DNA from: Pisaster brevispinus
Taxonomy: Eukaryota > Echinodermata > Asteroidea > Forcipulatida > Asteriidae
DNA length: 64,000 nt
Direction of reading: 5' to 3'
NCBI GenBank assembly: GCA_023634235.1
Contig: JAMKCF010000069.1
Coordinates: 410,667 to 474,666 of the forward strand
In this document: positions 36,817 to 48,600 of the stretch, one piece after another
Position numbering within the stretch: position 1 is the stretch's first letter
How the letters are laid out: every line of letters begins with the position of its first letter
The notes under the pieces: generated by a model
The model's input: only the letters and a program-made list of their open reading frames with translations
Told to the model about the DNA's origin: nothing
Databases searched by the model: none
Translations under genes and position numbers: made by a program

Positions 36817-38069
36817 TTGACGGTGCAGCGTTCTAGACTAGACTTCCCTGAAGACCTTTTCTGTGTGGGGACATGGCCAAATCCCAAAACCTGGGCAATT
36901 AGGAGCTTTCTACCAAAAAGTGACGCCATCTTTCTTGCCCAAAAAACCTCAATAATTCATGGAATAAATGGTTGCGGCCTTCAAATTCCAACCAGCACCG
37001 TCGGGGGAGGTGTCCGCGAAAAGTGATCGCCGAAAATCGCCATGTTACCGGGGGTCGAATTTTGGGAATATTTGACAGGTAGTACCCTGTCGCCATTTTG
37101 ATTTTTGGGGTCGAAAACAAAAGTGCGATTTGACGGTGCAGCGTTCTAGACTAGACTTCCCTGAAGACCTTTTCTGTGTGGGGACATGGCCAAATCCCAA
37201 AACCTGGGCAATTAGGAGCTTTCTACCAAAAAGTGACGCCATCTTTGTTGCCCAAAAAACCTCAATAATTCTCGGAATAAAATGGTTGCGGCCTTCAAAT
37301 TCCAACCAGCACCGTCGGGGGACGTGTCCGCGAAAAGTGATCGCCGAAAATCGCCATGTTACCGGGGGTCGAATTTTGGGAATATTTGACAGGTAGTACC
37401 CTGTCGCCATTTTGATTTTTGGGGTCGAAAACAAAAGTGCGATTTGACGGTGCAGCGTTCTAGACTAGACTTCCCTGAACACCTTTTCTGTGTGGGGACA
37501 TGGCCAAATCCCAAAACCTGGGCAATTAGGAGCTTTCTACCAAAAAGTGACGCCATCTTTGTTGCCCAAAAAACCTCAATAATTCATGGAATAAAATGGT
37601 TGCGGCCTTCAAATTCCAACCAGCACCGTCGGGGGAGGTGTCCGCGAAAAGTGATCGCCGAAAATCGCCATGTTACCGGGGGTCGAATTTTGGGAATATT
37701 TGACAGGTAGTACCCTGTCGCCATTTTGATTTTGGGGTCGAAAACAAAAGTGCGATTTGACGGTGCAGCGTTCTAGACTAGACTTCCCTGAAGACCTTTT
37801 CTGTGTGGGGACATGGCCAAATCCCAAAACCATGGCAATTAGGAGCTTTCTACCAAAAAGTGACGCCATCTTTCTTGCCCAAAAAACCTCAATAATTCAT
37901 GGAATAAAATGGTTGCGGCCTTCAAATTCCAACCAGCACCGTCGGGGGAGGTGTCCGCGAAAAGTGATTGCCGAAAATCACCATGTTACCGGGGTCGAAT
38001 TTTGTGAATATTTGACAGGTAGTACCCTGTCGCCATTTTGATTTTTGGGGTCGAAAACAAAAGTGCGAT
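36817..38069 (+). repeat. Displaced copy of the 27.9-30.4 kb block
   Basis: The monomers at 36817, 37130, 37444 and 37757 carry, in order, the one-base-short AATAAATGG (as at 27899), ATTCTCGGAAT with GGGACGTGTCC (as at 28212 and 29468), TGAACACC (as at 28526 and 29782) and CCATGGCAATT with GATTGCCGAAAATCACC (as at 30096). Offsets are 8918 bp to the first occurrence and about 7661 bp to the second. The order fits a mixture of the two tetramer copies, so a block of several monomers was copied about 8 kb along the array. Confidence 0.78.
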
Positions 38070-38383
38070 TTGACGGTGCAGCGTTCTAGACTAGACTTCC
38101 CTGAAGACCTTTTCTGTGTGGGGACATGGCCAAATCCCCAAACCTGGGCAATTAGGAGCTTTCTAGCAAAAAGTGACGCCATCTTTGTTGCCCCAAAAAA
38201 CCTCAATAATTCATGGAATAAAATGGTTGCGGCCTTCAAATTCCAACCAGCACCGTCGGGGGAGGTGTCCGCGAAAAGTGATTGCCGAAAATCACCATGT
38301 TACCGGGGTCGAATTTTGGGAATATTTGACAGGTAGTACCCTGTCGCCATTTTGATTTTTGGGGTCGAAAACAAAAGTGCGAT
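38070..38383 (+). repeat. Chimeric monomer: domain 3 left half, domain 2 right half
   Basis: The left half has AAATCCCCAAACC, CTAGCAAAAAGTG and GCCCCAAAAAACC, the domain 3 pattern, 1.25 kb before domain 3 starts. The right half has AAATTCCAACC, CCGCGAAAAG and GATTGCCGAAAATCACC, the right half of the CCATGG-marked monomer. The switch lies between about 38205 and 38240. In the related block at 30.1-30.7 kb no such monomer lies between the counterparts of its neighbours (30096 and 30410), so it was inserted by an exchange across the domain boundary. Confidence 0.8.
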
Positions 38384-39324
38384 TTGACGGTGCAGCGTTC
38401 TAGACTAGACTTCCCTGAAGACCTTTTCTGTGTGGGGACATGGCCAAATCCCAAAACCTGGGCAATTAGGAGCTTTCTACCAAAAAGTGACGCCATCTTT
38501 GTTGCCCAAAAAACCTCAATAATTCATGGAATAAAATGGTTGCGGCCTTCAAATTCCAACCAGCACCGTCGGGGGAGGTGTCCGCGAAAAGTGATCGCCG
38601 AAAATCGCCATGTTACCGGGGGTCGAATTTTGGGAATATTTGACAGGTAGTACCCTGTCGCCATTTTGATTTTTGGGGTCGAAAACAAAAGTGCGATTTG
38701 ACGGTGCAGAGTTCTAGACTAGACTTCCCTGAAGACCTTTTCTGTGTGGGGACATGGCCAAATCCCAAAACCTGGGCAATTAGGAGCTTTCTACCAAAAA
38801 GTGACGCCATCTTTGTTGCCCAAAAAACCTCAATAATTCATGGAATAAAATGGTTGCGGCCTTCAAATTCCAACCAGCACCGTCGGGGGAGGTGTCCGCG
38901 AAAAGTGATCGCCGAAAATCGCCATGTTACCGGGGGTCGAATTTTGGGAATATTTGACAGGTAGTACCCTGTCGCCATTTTGATTTTTGGGGTCGAAAAC
39001 AAAAGTGCGATTTGACGGTGCAGCGTTCTAGACTAGACTTCCCTGAAGACCTTTTCTGTGTGGGGACATGGCCAAATCCCAAAACCATGGCAATTAGGAG
39101 CTTTCTACCAAAAAGTGACGCCATCTTTGTTGCCCAAAAAACCTCAATAATTCATGGAATAAAATGGTTGCGGCCTTCAAATTCCAACCAGCACCGTCGG
39201 GGGAGGTGTCCGCGAAAAGTGATTGCCGAAAATCATCATGTTACCGGGGTCGAATTTTGGGAATATTTGACAGGTAGTACCCTGTCGCCATTTTGAATTT
39301 TGGGGTCGAAAACAAAAGTGCGAT
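38384..39324 (+). repeat. Last three domain 2 monomers
   Basis: 38384 is plain, 38698 has CAGAGTTCTAG (shared with 30724), and 39012 has AAAACCATGGCAATT with GATTGCCGAAAATCATC and the one-base-short ACCGGGGTCG, closely matching 37757, which is 1255 bp upstream. At about 39295 the domain 2 GATTTTTGG gives way to GAATTTTGG, and domain 3 follows. Confidence 0.8.
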
Positions 39325-42300
39325 TTCACGGTGCAGCGTTCTAGACTAGACTTCCCTGAAGACCTTTTCTGTGTGGGGACATGGCCAAATCCCCAAACCT
39401 GGGCAATTAGGAGCTTTCTAGCAAAAGGTGACGCCATCTTTGTTGCCCCAAAAACCTCAATAATTCATGGAATAAAATGGTTGCGGCCTTCAAGTTCGAA
39501 CCAGCACCGTCGGGGGAGTCGTCCGCAAAAAGTGATCGCCGAAAATCGCCATGTTACCGGGGGTCGAATTTGGGGAATATTTGACAGGTAGTACCCTGTC
39601 GCCATTTTGAATTTTGGGGTCGAAAACAAAAGTGCGATTTGACGGTGCAGCGTTCTAGACTAGACTTCCCTGAAGACCTTTTCTGTGTGGGGACATGGCC
39701 AAATCCCCAAACCTGGGCAATTAGGAGCTTTCTACCAAAAGGTGACGCCATCTTTGTTGCCCCAAAAACCTCAATAATTCATGGAATAAAATGGTTGCGG
39801 CCTTCAAGTTCGAACCAGCACCGTCGGGGGAGTCGTCCGCAAAAAGTGATCGCCGAAAATCGCCATGTTACCGGGGGTCGAATTTGGGGAATATTTGACA
39901 GGTAGTACCCTGTCGCCATTTTGAATTTTGGGGTCGAAAACAAAAGTGCGATTTGACGGTGCAGCGTTCTAGACTAGACTTCCCTGAAGACCTTTTCTGT
40001 GTGGGGACATGGCCAAATCCCCAAACCTGGGCAATTAGGAGCTTTCTAGCAAAAGGTGACGCCATCTTTGTTGCCCCAAAAACCTCAATAATTCATGGAA
40101 TAAAATGGTTGCGGCCTTCAAGTTCGAACCAGCACCGTCGGGGGAGTCGTCCGCAAAAAGTGATCGCCGAAAATCGCCATGTTACCGGGGGTCGAATTTG
40201 GGGAATATTTGACAGGTAGTACCCTGTCGCCATTTTGAATTTTGGGGTCGAAAACAAAAGTGCGATTTGACGGTGCAGCGTTCTAGACTAGACTTCCCTG
40301 AAGACCTTTTCTGTGTGGGGACATGGCCAAATCCCCAAACCTGGGCAATTAGGAGCTTTCTAGCAAAAAGTGACGCCATCTTTGTTGCCCCAAAAACCTC
40401 AATAATTCATGGAATAAAATGGTTGCGGCCTTCAAGTTCGAACCAGCACCGTCGGGGGAGTCGTCCGCAAAAAGTGATCGCCGAAAATCGCCATGTTACC
40501 GGGGGTCGAATTTGGGGAATATTTGACAGGTAGTACCCTGTCGCCATTTTGAATTTTGGGGTCGAAAACAAAAGTGCGATTTGACGGTGCAGCGTTCTAG
40601 ACTAGACTTCCCTGAAGACCTTTTCTGTGTGGGGACATGGCCAAATCCCCAAACCTGGGCAATTAGGAGCTTTCTAGCAAAAGGTGACGCCATCTTTGTT
40701 GCCCCAAAAACCTCAATAATTCATGGAATAAAATGGTTGCGGCCTTCAAGTTCGAACCAGCACCGTCGGGGGAGTCGTCCGCAAAAAGTGATCGCCGAAA
40801 ATCGCCATGTTACCGGGGGTCGAATTTGGGGAATATTTGACAGGTAGTACCCTGTCGCCATTTTGAATTTTGGGGTCGAAAACAAAAGTGCGATTTGACG
40901 GTGCAGCGTTCTAGACTAGACTTCCCTGAAGACCTTTTCTGTGTGGGGACATGGCCAAATCCCCAAACCTGGGCAATTAGGAGCTTTCTAGCAAAAGGTG
41001 ACGCCATCTTTCTTGCCCCAAAAACCTCAATAATTCATGGAATAAAATGGTTGCGGCCTTCAAGTTCGAACCAGCACCGTCGGGGGAGTCGTCCGCAAAA
41101 AGTGATCGCCGAAAATCGCCATGTTACCGGGGGTCGAATTTGGGGAATATTTGACAGGTAGTACCCTGTCGCCATTTTGAATTTTGGGGTCGAAAACAAA
41201 AGTGCGATTTGACGGTGCAGCGTTCTAGACTAGACTTCCCTGAAGACCTTTTCTGTGTGGGGACATGGCCAAATCCCCAAACCTGGGCAATTAGGAGCTT
41301 TCTAGCAAAAGGTGACGCCATCTTTGTTGCCCCAAAAACCTCAATAATTCATGGAATAAAATGGTTGCGGCCTTCAAGTTCGAACCAGCACCGTCGGGGG
41401 AGTCGTCCGCAAAAAGTGATCGCCGAAAATCGCCATGTTACCGGGGGTCGAATTTGGGGAATATTTGACAGGTAGTACCCTGTCGCCATTTTGAATTTTG
41501 GGGTCGAAAACAAAAGTGCGATTTGACGGTGCAGCGTTCTAGACTAGACTTCCCTGAAGACCTTTTCTGTGTGGGGACATGGCCAAATCCCCAAACCTGG
41601 GCAATTAGGAGCTTTCTAGCAAAAGGTGACGCCATCTTTGTTGCCCCAAAAACCTCAATAATTCATGGAATAAAATGGTTGCGGTCTTCAAGTTCGAACC
41701 AGCACCGTCGGGGGAGTCGTCCGCAAAAAGTGATCGCCGAAAATCGCCATGTTACCGGGGGTCGAATTTGGGGAATATTTGACAGGTAGTACCCTGTCGC
41801 CATTTTGAATTTTGGGGTCGAAAACAAAAGTGCGATTTGACGGTGCAGCGTTCTAGACTAGACTTCCCTGAAGACCTTTTCTGTGTGGGGACATGGCCAA
41901 ATCCCCAAACCTGGGCAATTAGGAGCTTTCTAGCAAAAAGTGACGCCATCTTTGTTGCCCCAAAAACCTCAATAATTCATGGAATAAAATGGTTGCGGCC
42001 TTCAAGTTCGAACCAGCACCGTCGGGGGAGTCGTCCGCAAAAAGTGATCGCCGAAAATCGCCATGTTACCGGGGGTCGAATTTGGGGAATATTTGACAGG
42101 TAGTACCCTGTCGCCATTTTGAATTTTGGGGTCGAAAACAAAAGTGCGATTTGACGGTGCAGCGTTCTAGACTAGACTTCCCTGAAGACCTTTTCTGTGT
42201 GGGGACATGGCCAAATCCCCAAACCTGGGCAATTAGGAGCTTTCTAGCAAAAAGTGACGCCATCTTTGTTGCCCCAAAAACCTCAATAATTCATGGAATA

Positions 42301-42690
42301 AAATGGTTGCGGCCTTCAAGTTCGAACCAGCACCGTCGGGGGAGTCGTCCGCAAAAAGTGATCGCCGAAAATCGCCATGTTACCGGGGGTCGAATTTGGG
42401 GAATATTTGACAGGTAGTACCCTGTCGCCATTTTGAATTTTGGGGTCGAAAACAAAAGTGCGATTTGACGGTGCAGCGTTCTAGACTAGACTTCCCTGAA
42501 GACCTTTTCTGTGTGGGGACATGGCCAAATCCCCAAACCTGGGCAATTAGGAGCTTTCTAGCAAAAAGTGACGCCATCTTTGTTGCCCCAAAAACCTCAA
42601 TAATTCATGGAATAAAATGGTTGCGGCCTTCAAGTTCGAACCAGCACCGTCGGGGGAGTCGTCCCCAAAAAGTGATCGCCGAAAATCGCC
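39325..42690 (+). repeat. Clean part of domain 3 with exact 314 bp period
   Basis: Monomers at 39325, 39639, 39953, 40267, 40581, 40895, 41209, 41523, 41837, 42151 and 42465 are each 314 bp and differ at only a few sites. These are CTACCA at 39639, AGGTG or AAGTG alternatives, CTTTCTTGCC at 40895 and GCGGTCTTC at 41523. The first monomer has TTCACGG for TTGACGG at 39325. This block contrasts with the indel-rich part that follows. Confidence 0.85.
40436..40444 (+). promoter_or_regulatory. B-box-like motif GTTCGAACC (representative copy; domains 1 and 3 only)
   Basis: GTTCGAACC at monomer positions 170-178 fits the RNA polymerase III internal B-box consensus GWTCRANNC at every fixed position. 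An A-box-like TGGCCAAATCC at 40324-40334 matches TRGYNNARNNG at all but the last base, about 100 bp upstream, which is further than usual for tRNA-type promoters. Domain 2 monomers read ATTCCAACC here and lose the match. Because the motif is short, chance is a real alternative. I infer no transcription from it. Confidence 0.25.
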
Positions 42691-45600
42691 ATGTTACCCG
42701 GGGGTCGAATTTGGGGAATATTTGACAGGTAGTACCCTGTCGCCATTTTGAATTTTGGGGTCGAAAACAAAAGTGCGATTTGACGGTGCAGCGTTCTAGA
42801 CTAGACTTCCCTGAAGACCTTTTCTGTGTGGGGACATGGCCAAATCCCCAAACCTGGGCAATTAGGAGCTTTCTAGCAAAAGGTGACGCCATCTTTGTTG
42901 CCCCCAAAACCTCAATAATTCATGGAATAAAATGGTTGCGGCCTTCAAGTTCGAACCAGCACCGTCGGGGGAGTCGTCCGCAAAAAGTGATCGCCGAAAA
43001 TCGCCATGTTACCGGGGGTCGAATTTGGGGAATATTTGACAGGTAGTACCCTGTCGCCATTTTGAATTTTGGGGTCGAAAACAAAAGTGCGATTTGACGG
43101 TGCAGCGTTCTAGACTAGACTTCCCTGAAGACCTTTTCTGTGTGGGGACATGGCCAAATCCCCAAAACCTGGGCAATTAGGAGCTTTCTAGCAAAAAGGT
43201 GACGCCATCTTTGTTGCCCCAAAAACCTCAATAATTCATGGAATAAAAATGGTTGCGGCCCTTCAAGTTCGAACCAGCACCGTCGGGGGAGTCGTCCGCA
43301 AAAAGTGATCGCCGAAAATTGCCATGTTACCGGGGGTCGAATTTGGGGAATATTTGACAGGTAGTACCCTGTCGCCATTTTGAATTTTGGGGTTGAAAAC
43401 AAAAGTGCGATTTGACGGTGCAGCGTTCTAGACTAGACTTCCCTGAAGACCTTTTCTGTGTGGGGACATGGCCAAATCCCCAAACCTGGGCAATTAGGAG
43501 CTTTCTAGCAAAAGGTGACGCCATCTTTGTCTGCCCCCAAAAACCTCAATAATTCATGGAATAAAATGGTTGCGGCCTTCAAGTTCGAACCAGCACCGTC
43601 GGGGGAGTCTTCCGCAAAAAGTGATCGCCGAAAATCGCCATGTTACCGGGGGTCGAATTTGGGGAATATTTGACAGGTAGTACCCTGTCGCCATTTTGAA
43701 TTTTGGGGTCGAAAACAAAAGTGCGATTTGACGGTGCAGCGTTCTAGACTAGACTTCCCTGAAGACCTTTTCTGTGTGGGGACATGGCCAAATCCCCCAA
43801 ACCTGGGCAATTAGGAGCTTTCTAGCAAAAGTGACGCCATCTTTGTTGCCCCAAAAACCTCAATAATTCATGGAATAAAATGGTTGCGGCCTTCAAGTTC
43901 GAACCAGCACCGTCGGGGGAGTCGTCCGCAAAAAGTGATCGCCGAAAATCGCCATGTTACCGGGGGTCGAATTTTGGGGAATATTTGACAGGTAGTACCC
44001 TGTCGCCATTTTGAATTTTGGGGTCGAAAACAAAAGTGCGATTTGACGGTGCAGCGTTCTAGACTAGACTTCCCTGAAGACCTTTTCTGTGTGGGGACAT
44101 GGCCAAATCCCCAAACCTGGGCAATTAGGAGCTTTCTAGCAAAAGGTGACGCCATCTTTGTTGCCCCAAAAACCTCAATAATTCATGGAATAAAATGGTT
44201 GCGGCCTTCAAGTTCGAACCAGCACCGTCGGGGGAGTCGTCCGCAAAAAGTGATCGCCGAAAATCGCCATGTTACCGGGGGTCGAATTTGGGGAATATTT
44301 GACAGGTAGTACCCTGTCGCCATTTTGAATTTTGGGGTCGAAAACAAAAGTGCGATTTGACGGTGCAGCGTTCTAGACTAGACTTCCCTGAAGACCTTTT
44401 CTGTGTGGGGACATGGCCAAATCCCAAAACCTGGGCAATTAGGAGCTTTCTAGCAAAAAGTGACGCCATCTTTGTTGCCCCAAAAACCTCAATAATTCAT
44501 GGAATAAAATGGTTGCGGCCTTCAAGTTCGAACCAGCACCGTCGGGGGAGTCGTCCGCAAAAAGTGATCGCCGAAAATCGCCATGTTACCGGGGGTCGAA
44601 TTTGGGGAATATTTGACAGGTAGTACCCTGTCGCCATTTTGAATTTTGGGGTCGAAAACAAAAGTGCGATTTGACGGTGCAGCGTTCTAGACTAGACTTC
44701 CTTGAAGACCTTTTCTGTGTGGGGACATGGCCAAATCCCCAAACCTGGGCAATTAGGAGCTTTCTAGCAAAAAGTGACGCCATCTTTGTTGCCCCCAAAA
44801 ACCTCAATAATTCATGGAATAAAATGGTTGCGGCCTTCAAGTTCGAACCAGCACCGTCGGGGGAGTCGTCCGCAAAAAGTGATCGCCGAAAATCGCCATG
44901 TTACCGGGGGTCGAATTTGGGGAATATTTGACAGGTAGTACCCTGTCGCCATTTTGAATTTTGGGGTCGAAAACAAAAGTGCGATTTGACGGTGCAGCGT
45001 TCTAGACTAGACTTCCCTGAAGACCTTTTCTGTGTGGGGACATGGCCAAATCCCCAAACCTGGGCAATTAGGAGCTTTCTAGCAAAAGGTGACGCCATCT
45101 TTGTTGCCCCCAAAAACCTCAATAATTCATGGAATAAAATGGTTGCGGCCTTCAAGTTCGAACCAGCACCGTCGGGGGAGTCGTCCGCAAAAAGTGATCG
45201 CCGAAAATCGCCATGTTACCGGGGGTCGAATTTGGGGAATATTTGACAGGTAGTACCCTGTCGCCATTTTGAAATTTTGGGGGTCGAAAACAAAAGTGCG
45301 ATTGACGGTGCAGCGTTCTAGACTAGACTTCCCTGAAGACCTTTTCTGTGTGGGGACAATGGCCAAATCCCCAAACCTGGGCAATTAGGAGCTTTCTAGC
45401 AAAAGGTGACGCCATCTTTGTTGCCCCAAAACCTCAATAATTCATGGAATAAAATGGTTGCGGCCTTCAAGTTCGAACCAGCACCGTCGGGGGAGTCGTC
45501 CGCAAAAAGTGATCGCCGAAAATCGCCATGTTACCGGGGGTCGAATTTGGGGAATATTTGACAGGTAGTACCCTGTCGCCATTTTGAATTTTGGGGTCGA

Positions 45601-48600
45601 AAACAAAAGTGCGATTTGACGGTGCAGCGTTCTAGACTAGACTTCCCTGAAGACCTTTTCTGTGTGGGGACATGGCCAAATCCCCAAACCTGGGCAATTA
45701 GGAGCTTTCTAGCAAAAGGTGACGCCATCTTTGTTGCCCCAAAAACCTCAATAATTCATGGAATAAAATGGTTGCGGCCTTCAAGTTCGAACCAGCACCG
45801 TCGGGGGAGTCTTCCGCAAAAAGTGATCGCCGAAAATCGCCATGTTACCGGGGGTCGAATTTGGGGAATATTTGACAGGTAGTACCCTGTCGCCATTTTG
45901 AATTTTGGGGTCGAAAACAAAAGTGCGATTTGACGGTGCAGCGTTCTAGACTAGACTTCCCTGAAGACCTTTTCTGTGTGGGGACATGGCCAAATCCCCA
46001 AACCTGGGCAATTAGGAGCTTTCTAGCAAAAAGGTGACGCCATCTTTGTTGCCCCAAAAAACCTCAATAATTCATGGAATAAAATGGTTGCGGCCTTCAA
46101 GTTCGAACCAGCACCGTCGGGGGAGTCGTCCGCAAAAAGTGATCGCCGAAAATCGCCATGTTACCGGGGGTCGAATTTGGGGAATATTTGACAGGTAGTA
46201 CCCTGTCGCCATTTTGAATTTTGGGGTCGAAAACAAAAGTGCGATTTGACGGTGCAGCGTTCTAGACTAGACTTCCCTGAAGACCTTTTCTGTGTGGGGG
46301 ACATGGCCAAATCCCCAAACCTGGGCAATTAGGAGCTTTCTAGCAAAAGGTGACGCCATCTTTGTTGCCCCAAAAACCTCAATAATTCATGGAATAAAAT
46401 GGTTGCGGCCTTCAAGTTCGAACCAGCACCGTCGGGGGAGTCGTCCGCAAAAAGTGATCGCCGAAAATCGCCATGTTACCGGGGGTCGAATTTGGGGAAT
46501 ATTTGACAGGTAGTACCCTGTCGCCATTTTGAATTTTGGGGTCGAAAACAAAAGTGCGATTTGACGGTGCAGCGTTCTAGACTAGACTTCCCTGAAGACC
46601 TTTTCTGTGTGGGGACATGGCCAAATCCCAAAACCTGGGCAATTAGGAGCTTTCTAGCAAAAAGTGACGCCATCTTTGTTGCCCCAAAAACCTCAATAAT
46701 TCATGGAATAAAATGGTTGCGGCCTTCAAGTTCGAACCAGCACCGTCGGGGAGTCGTCCGCAAAAAGTGATCGCCGAAAATCGCCATGTTACCGGGGGTC
46801 GAATTTGGGGAATATTTGACAGGTAGTACCCTGTCGCCATTTTGAATTTTGGGGTCGAAAACAAAAGTGCGATTTGACGGTGCAGCGTTCTAGACTAGAC
46901 TTCCCTGAAGACCTTTTCTGTGTGGGGACATGGCCAAATCCCAAAACCTGGGCAATTAGGAGCTTTCTAGCAAAAAGTGACGCCATCTTTGTTGCCCCAA
47001 AAACCTCAATAATTCATGGAATAAAATGGTTGCGGCCTTCAAGTTCGAACCAGCACCGTCGGGGTAGTCGTCCGCAAAAAGTGATCGCCGAAAATCGCCA
47101 TGTTACCGGGGGGTCGAATTTGGGGAATATTTGACAGGTAGTACCCTGTCGCCATTTTGAATTTTGGGGTCGAAAACAAAAGTGCGATTTGACGGTGCAG
47201 CGTTCTAGACTAGACTTCCCTGAAGACCTTTTCTGTGTGGGGACATGGCCAATTCCCCAAACCTGGGCAATTAGGAGCTTTCTAGCAAAAAGTGACGCCA
47301 TCTTTGTTGCCCCCAAAACCTCAATAATTCATGGAATAAAATGGTTGCGGCCTTCAAGTTCGAACCAGCACCGTCGGGGGAGTCGTCCGCAAAAAGTGAT
47401 CGCCGAAAATCGCCATGTTACCGGGGGTCGAATTTGGGGAATATTTGACAGGTAGTACCCTGTCGCCATTTTGAATTTTGGGGTCGAAAACAAAAGTGCG
47501 ATTTGACGGTGCAGCGTTCTAGACTAGACTTCCCTGAAGACCTTTTCTGTGTGGGGACATGGCCAAATCCCCAAACCTGGGCAATTAGGAGCTTTCTAGC
47601 AAAAAGTGACGCCATCTTTGTTGCCCCAAAAACCTCAATAATTCATGGAATAAAATGGTTGCGGCCTTCAAGTTCGAACCAGCACCGTCGGGGGAGTCGT
47701 CCGCAAAAAGTGATCGCCGAAAATCGCCATGTTACCGGGGGTCGAATTTGGGGAATATTTGACAGGTAGTACCCTGTCGCCATTTTGAATTTTGGGGTCG
47801 AAAACAAAAGTGCGATTTGACGGTGCAGCGTTCTAGACTAGACTTCCCTGAAGACCTTTTCTGTGTGGGGGACATGGCCAAATCCCCAAACCTGGGCAAT
47901 TAGAGCTTTCTAGCAAAAGGTGACGCCATCTTTGTTGCCCCAAAAACCTCAATAATTCATGGAATAAAATGGTTGCGGCCTTCAAGTTCGAACCAGCACC
48001 GTCGGGGAGTCGTCCGCAAAAAGTGATCGCCGAAAATCGCCATGTTACCGGGGGTCGAATTTGGGGAATATTTGACAGGTAGTACCCTGTCGCCATTTTG
48101 AATTTTGGGGTCGAAAACAAAAGTGCGATTTGACGGTGCAGCGTTCTAGACTAGACTTCCCTGAAGACCTTTTCTGTGTGGGGACATGGCCAAATCCCCA
48201 AACCTGGGCAATTAGGAGCTTTCTAGCAAAAGTGACGCCATCTTTGTTGCCCCAAAAACCTCAATAATTCATGGAATAAAATGGTTGCGGCCTTCAAGTT
48301 CGAACCAGCACCGTCGGGGGAGTCGTCCGCAAAAAGTGATCGCCGAAAATCGCCATGTTACCGGGGGTCGAATTTGGGGAATATTTGACAGGTAGTACCC
48401 TGTCGCCATTTTGAATTTTGGGGTCGAAAACAAAAGTGCGATTTGACGGTGCAGCGTTCTAGACTAGACTTCCCTGAAGACCTTTTCTGTGTGGGGACAT
48501 GGCCAAATCCCCAAACCTGGGCAATTAGGAGCTTTCTAGCAAAAAGTGACGCCATCTTTGTTGCCCCCAAAAACCTCAATAATTCATGGAATAAAATGGT

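Larger units (their letters stand above)
11576..39324 (+). repeat. Satellite domain 2: GATTTTTGG / TTCCAACC family with nested local HORs
   Basis: The consensus here has AAATCCCAAAACC, CTACCAAAAAGTG, CCCAAAAAACCTC, ATGGTT, AAATTCCAACC, GAGGTGTCCGCGAAAAG, GAATTTTGGG and GATTTTTGGGG. The TTCGAA present in domains 1 and 3 is replaced by TTCCAA in nearly all monomers. About 89 monomers are present, most differing from each other at only a few bases. Shared rare variants show several local tandem duplications of 2 to 6 monomers, annotated separately. Stretches at 32133-32446 and 36189-36816 are plain monomers between those blocks. Confidence 0.9.

Noticed and set aside
40435..40456. CENP-B-box-like sequence (TTCG, then A, then CGGG) around TTCGAACCAGCACCGTCGGG
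   Set aside because: The CENP-B box core is TTCG-4N-A-2N-CGGG. Here the CGGG lies 5 bp too far to the right, and domain 2 lacks the TTCG altogether. It is not a valid match.
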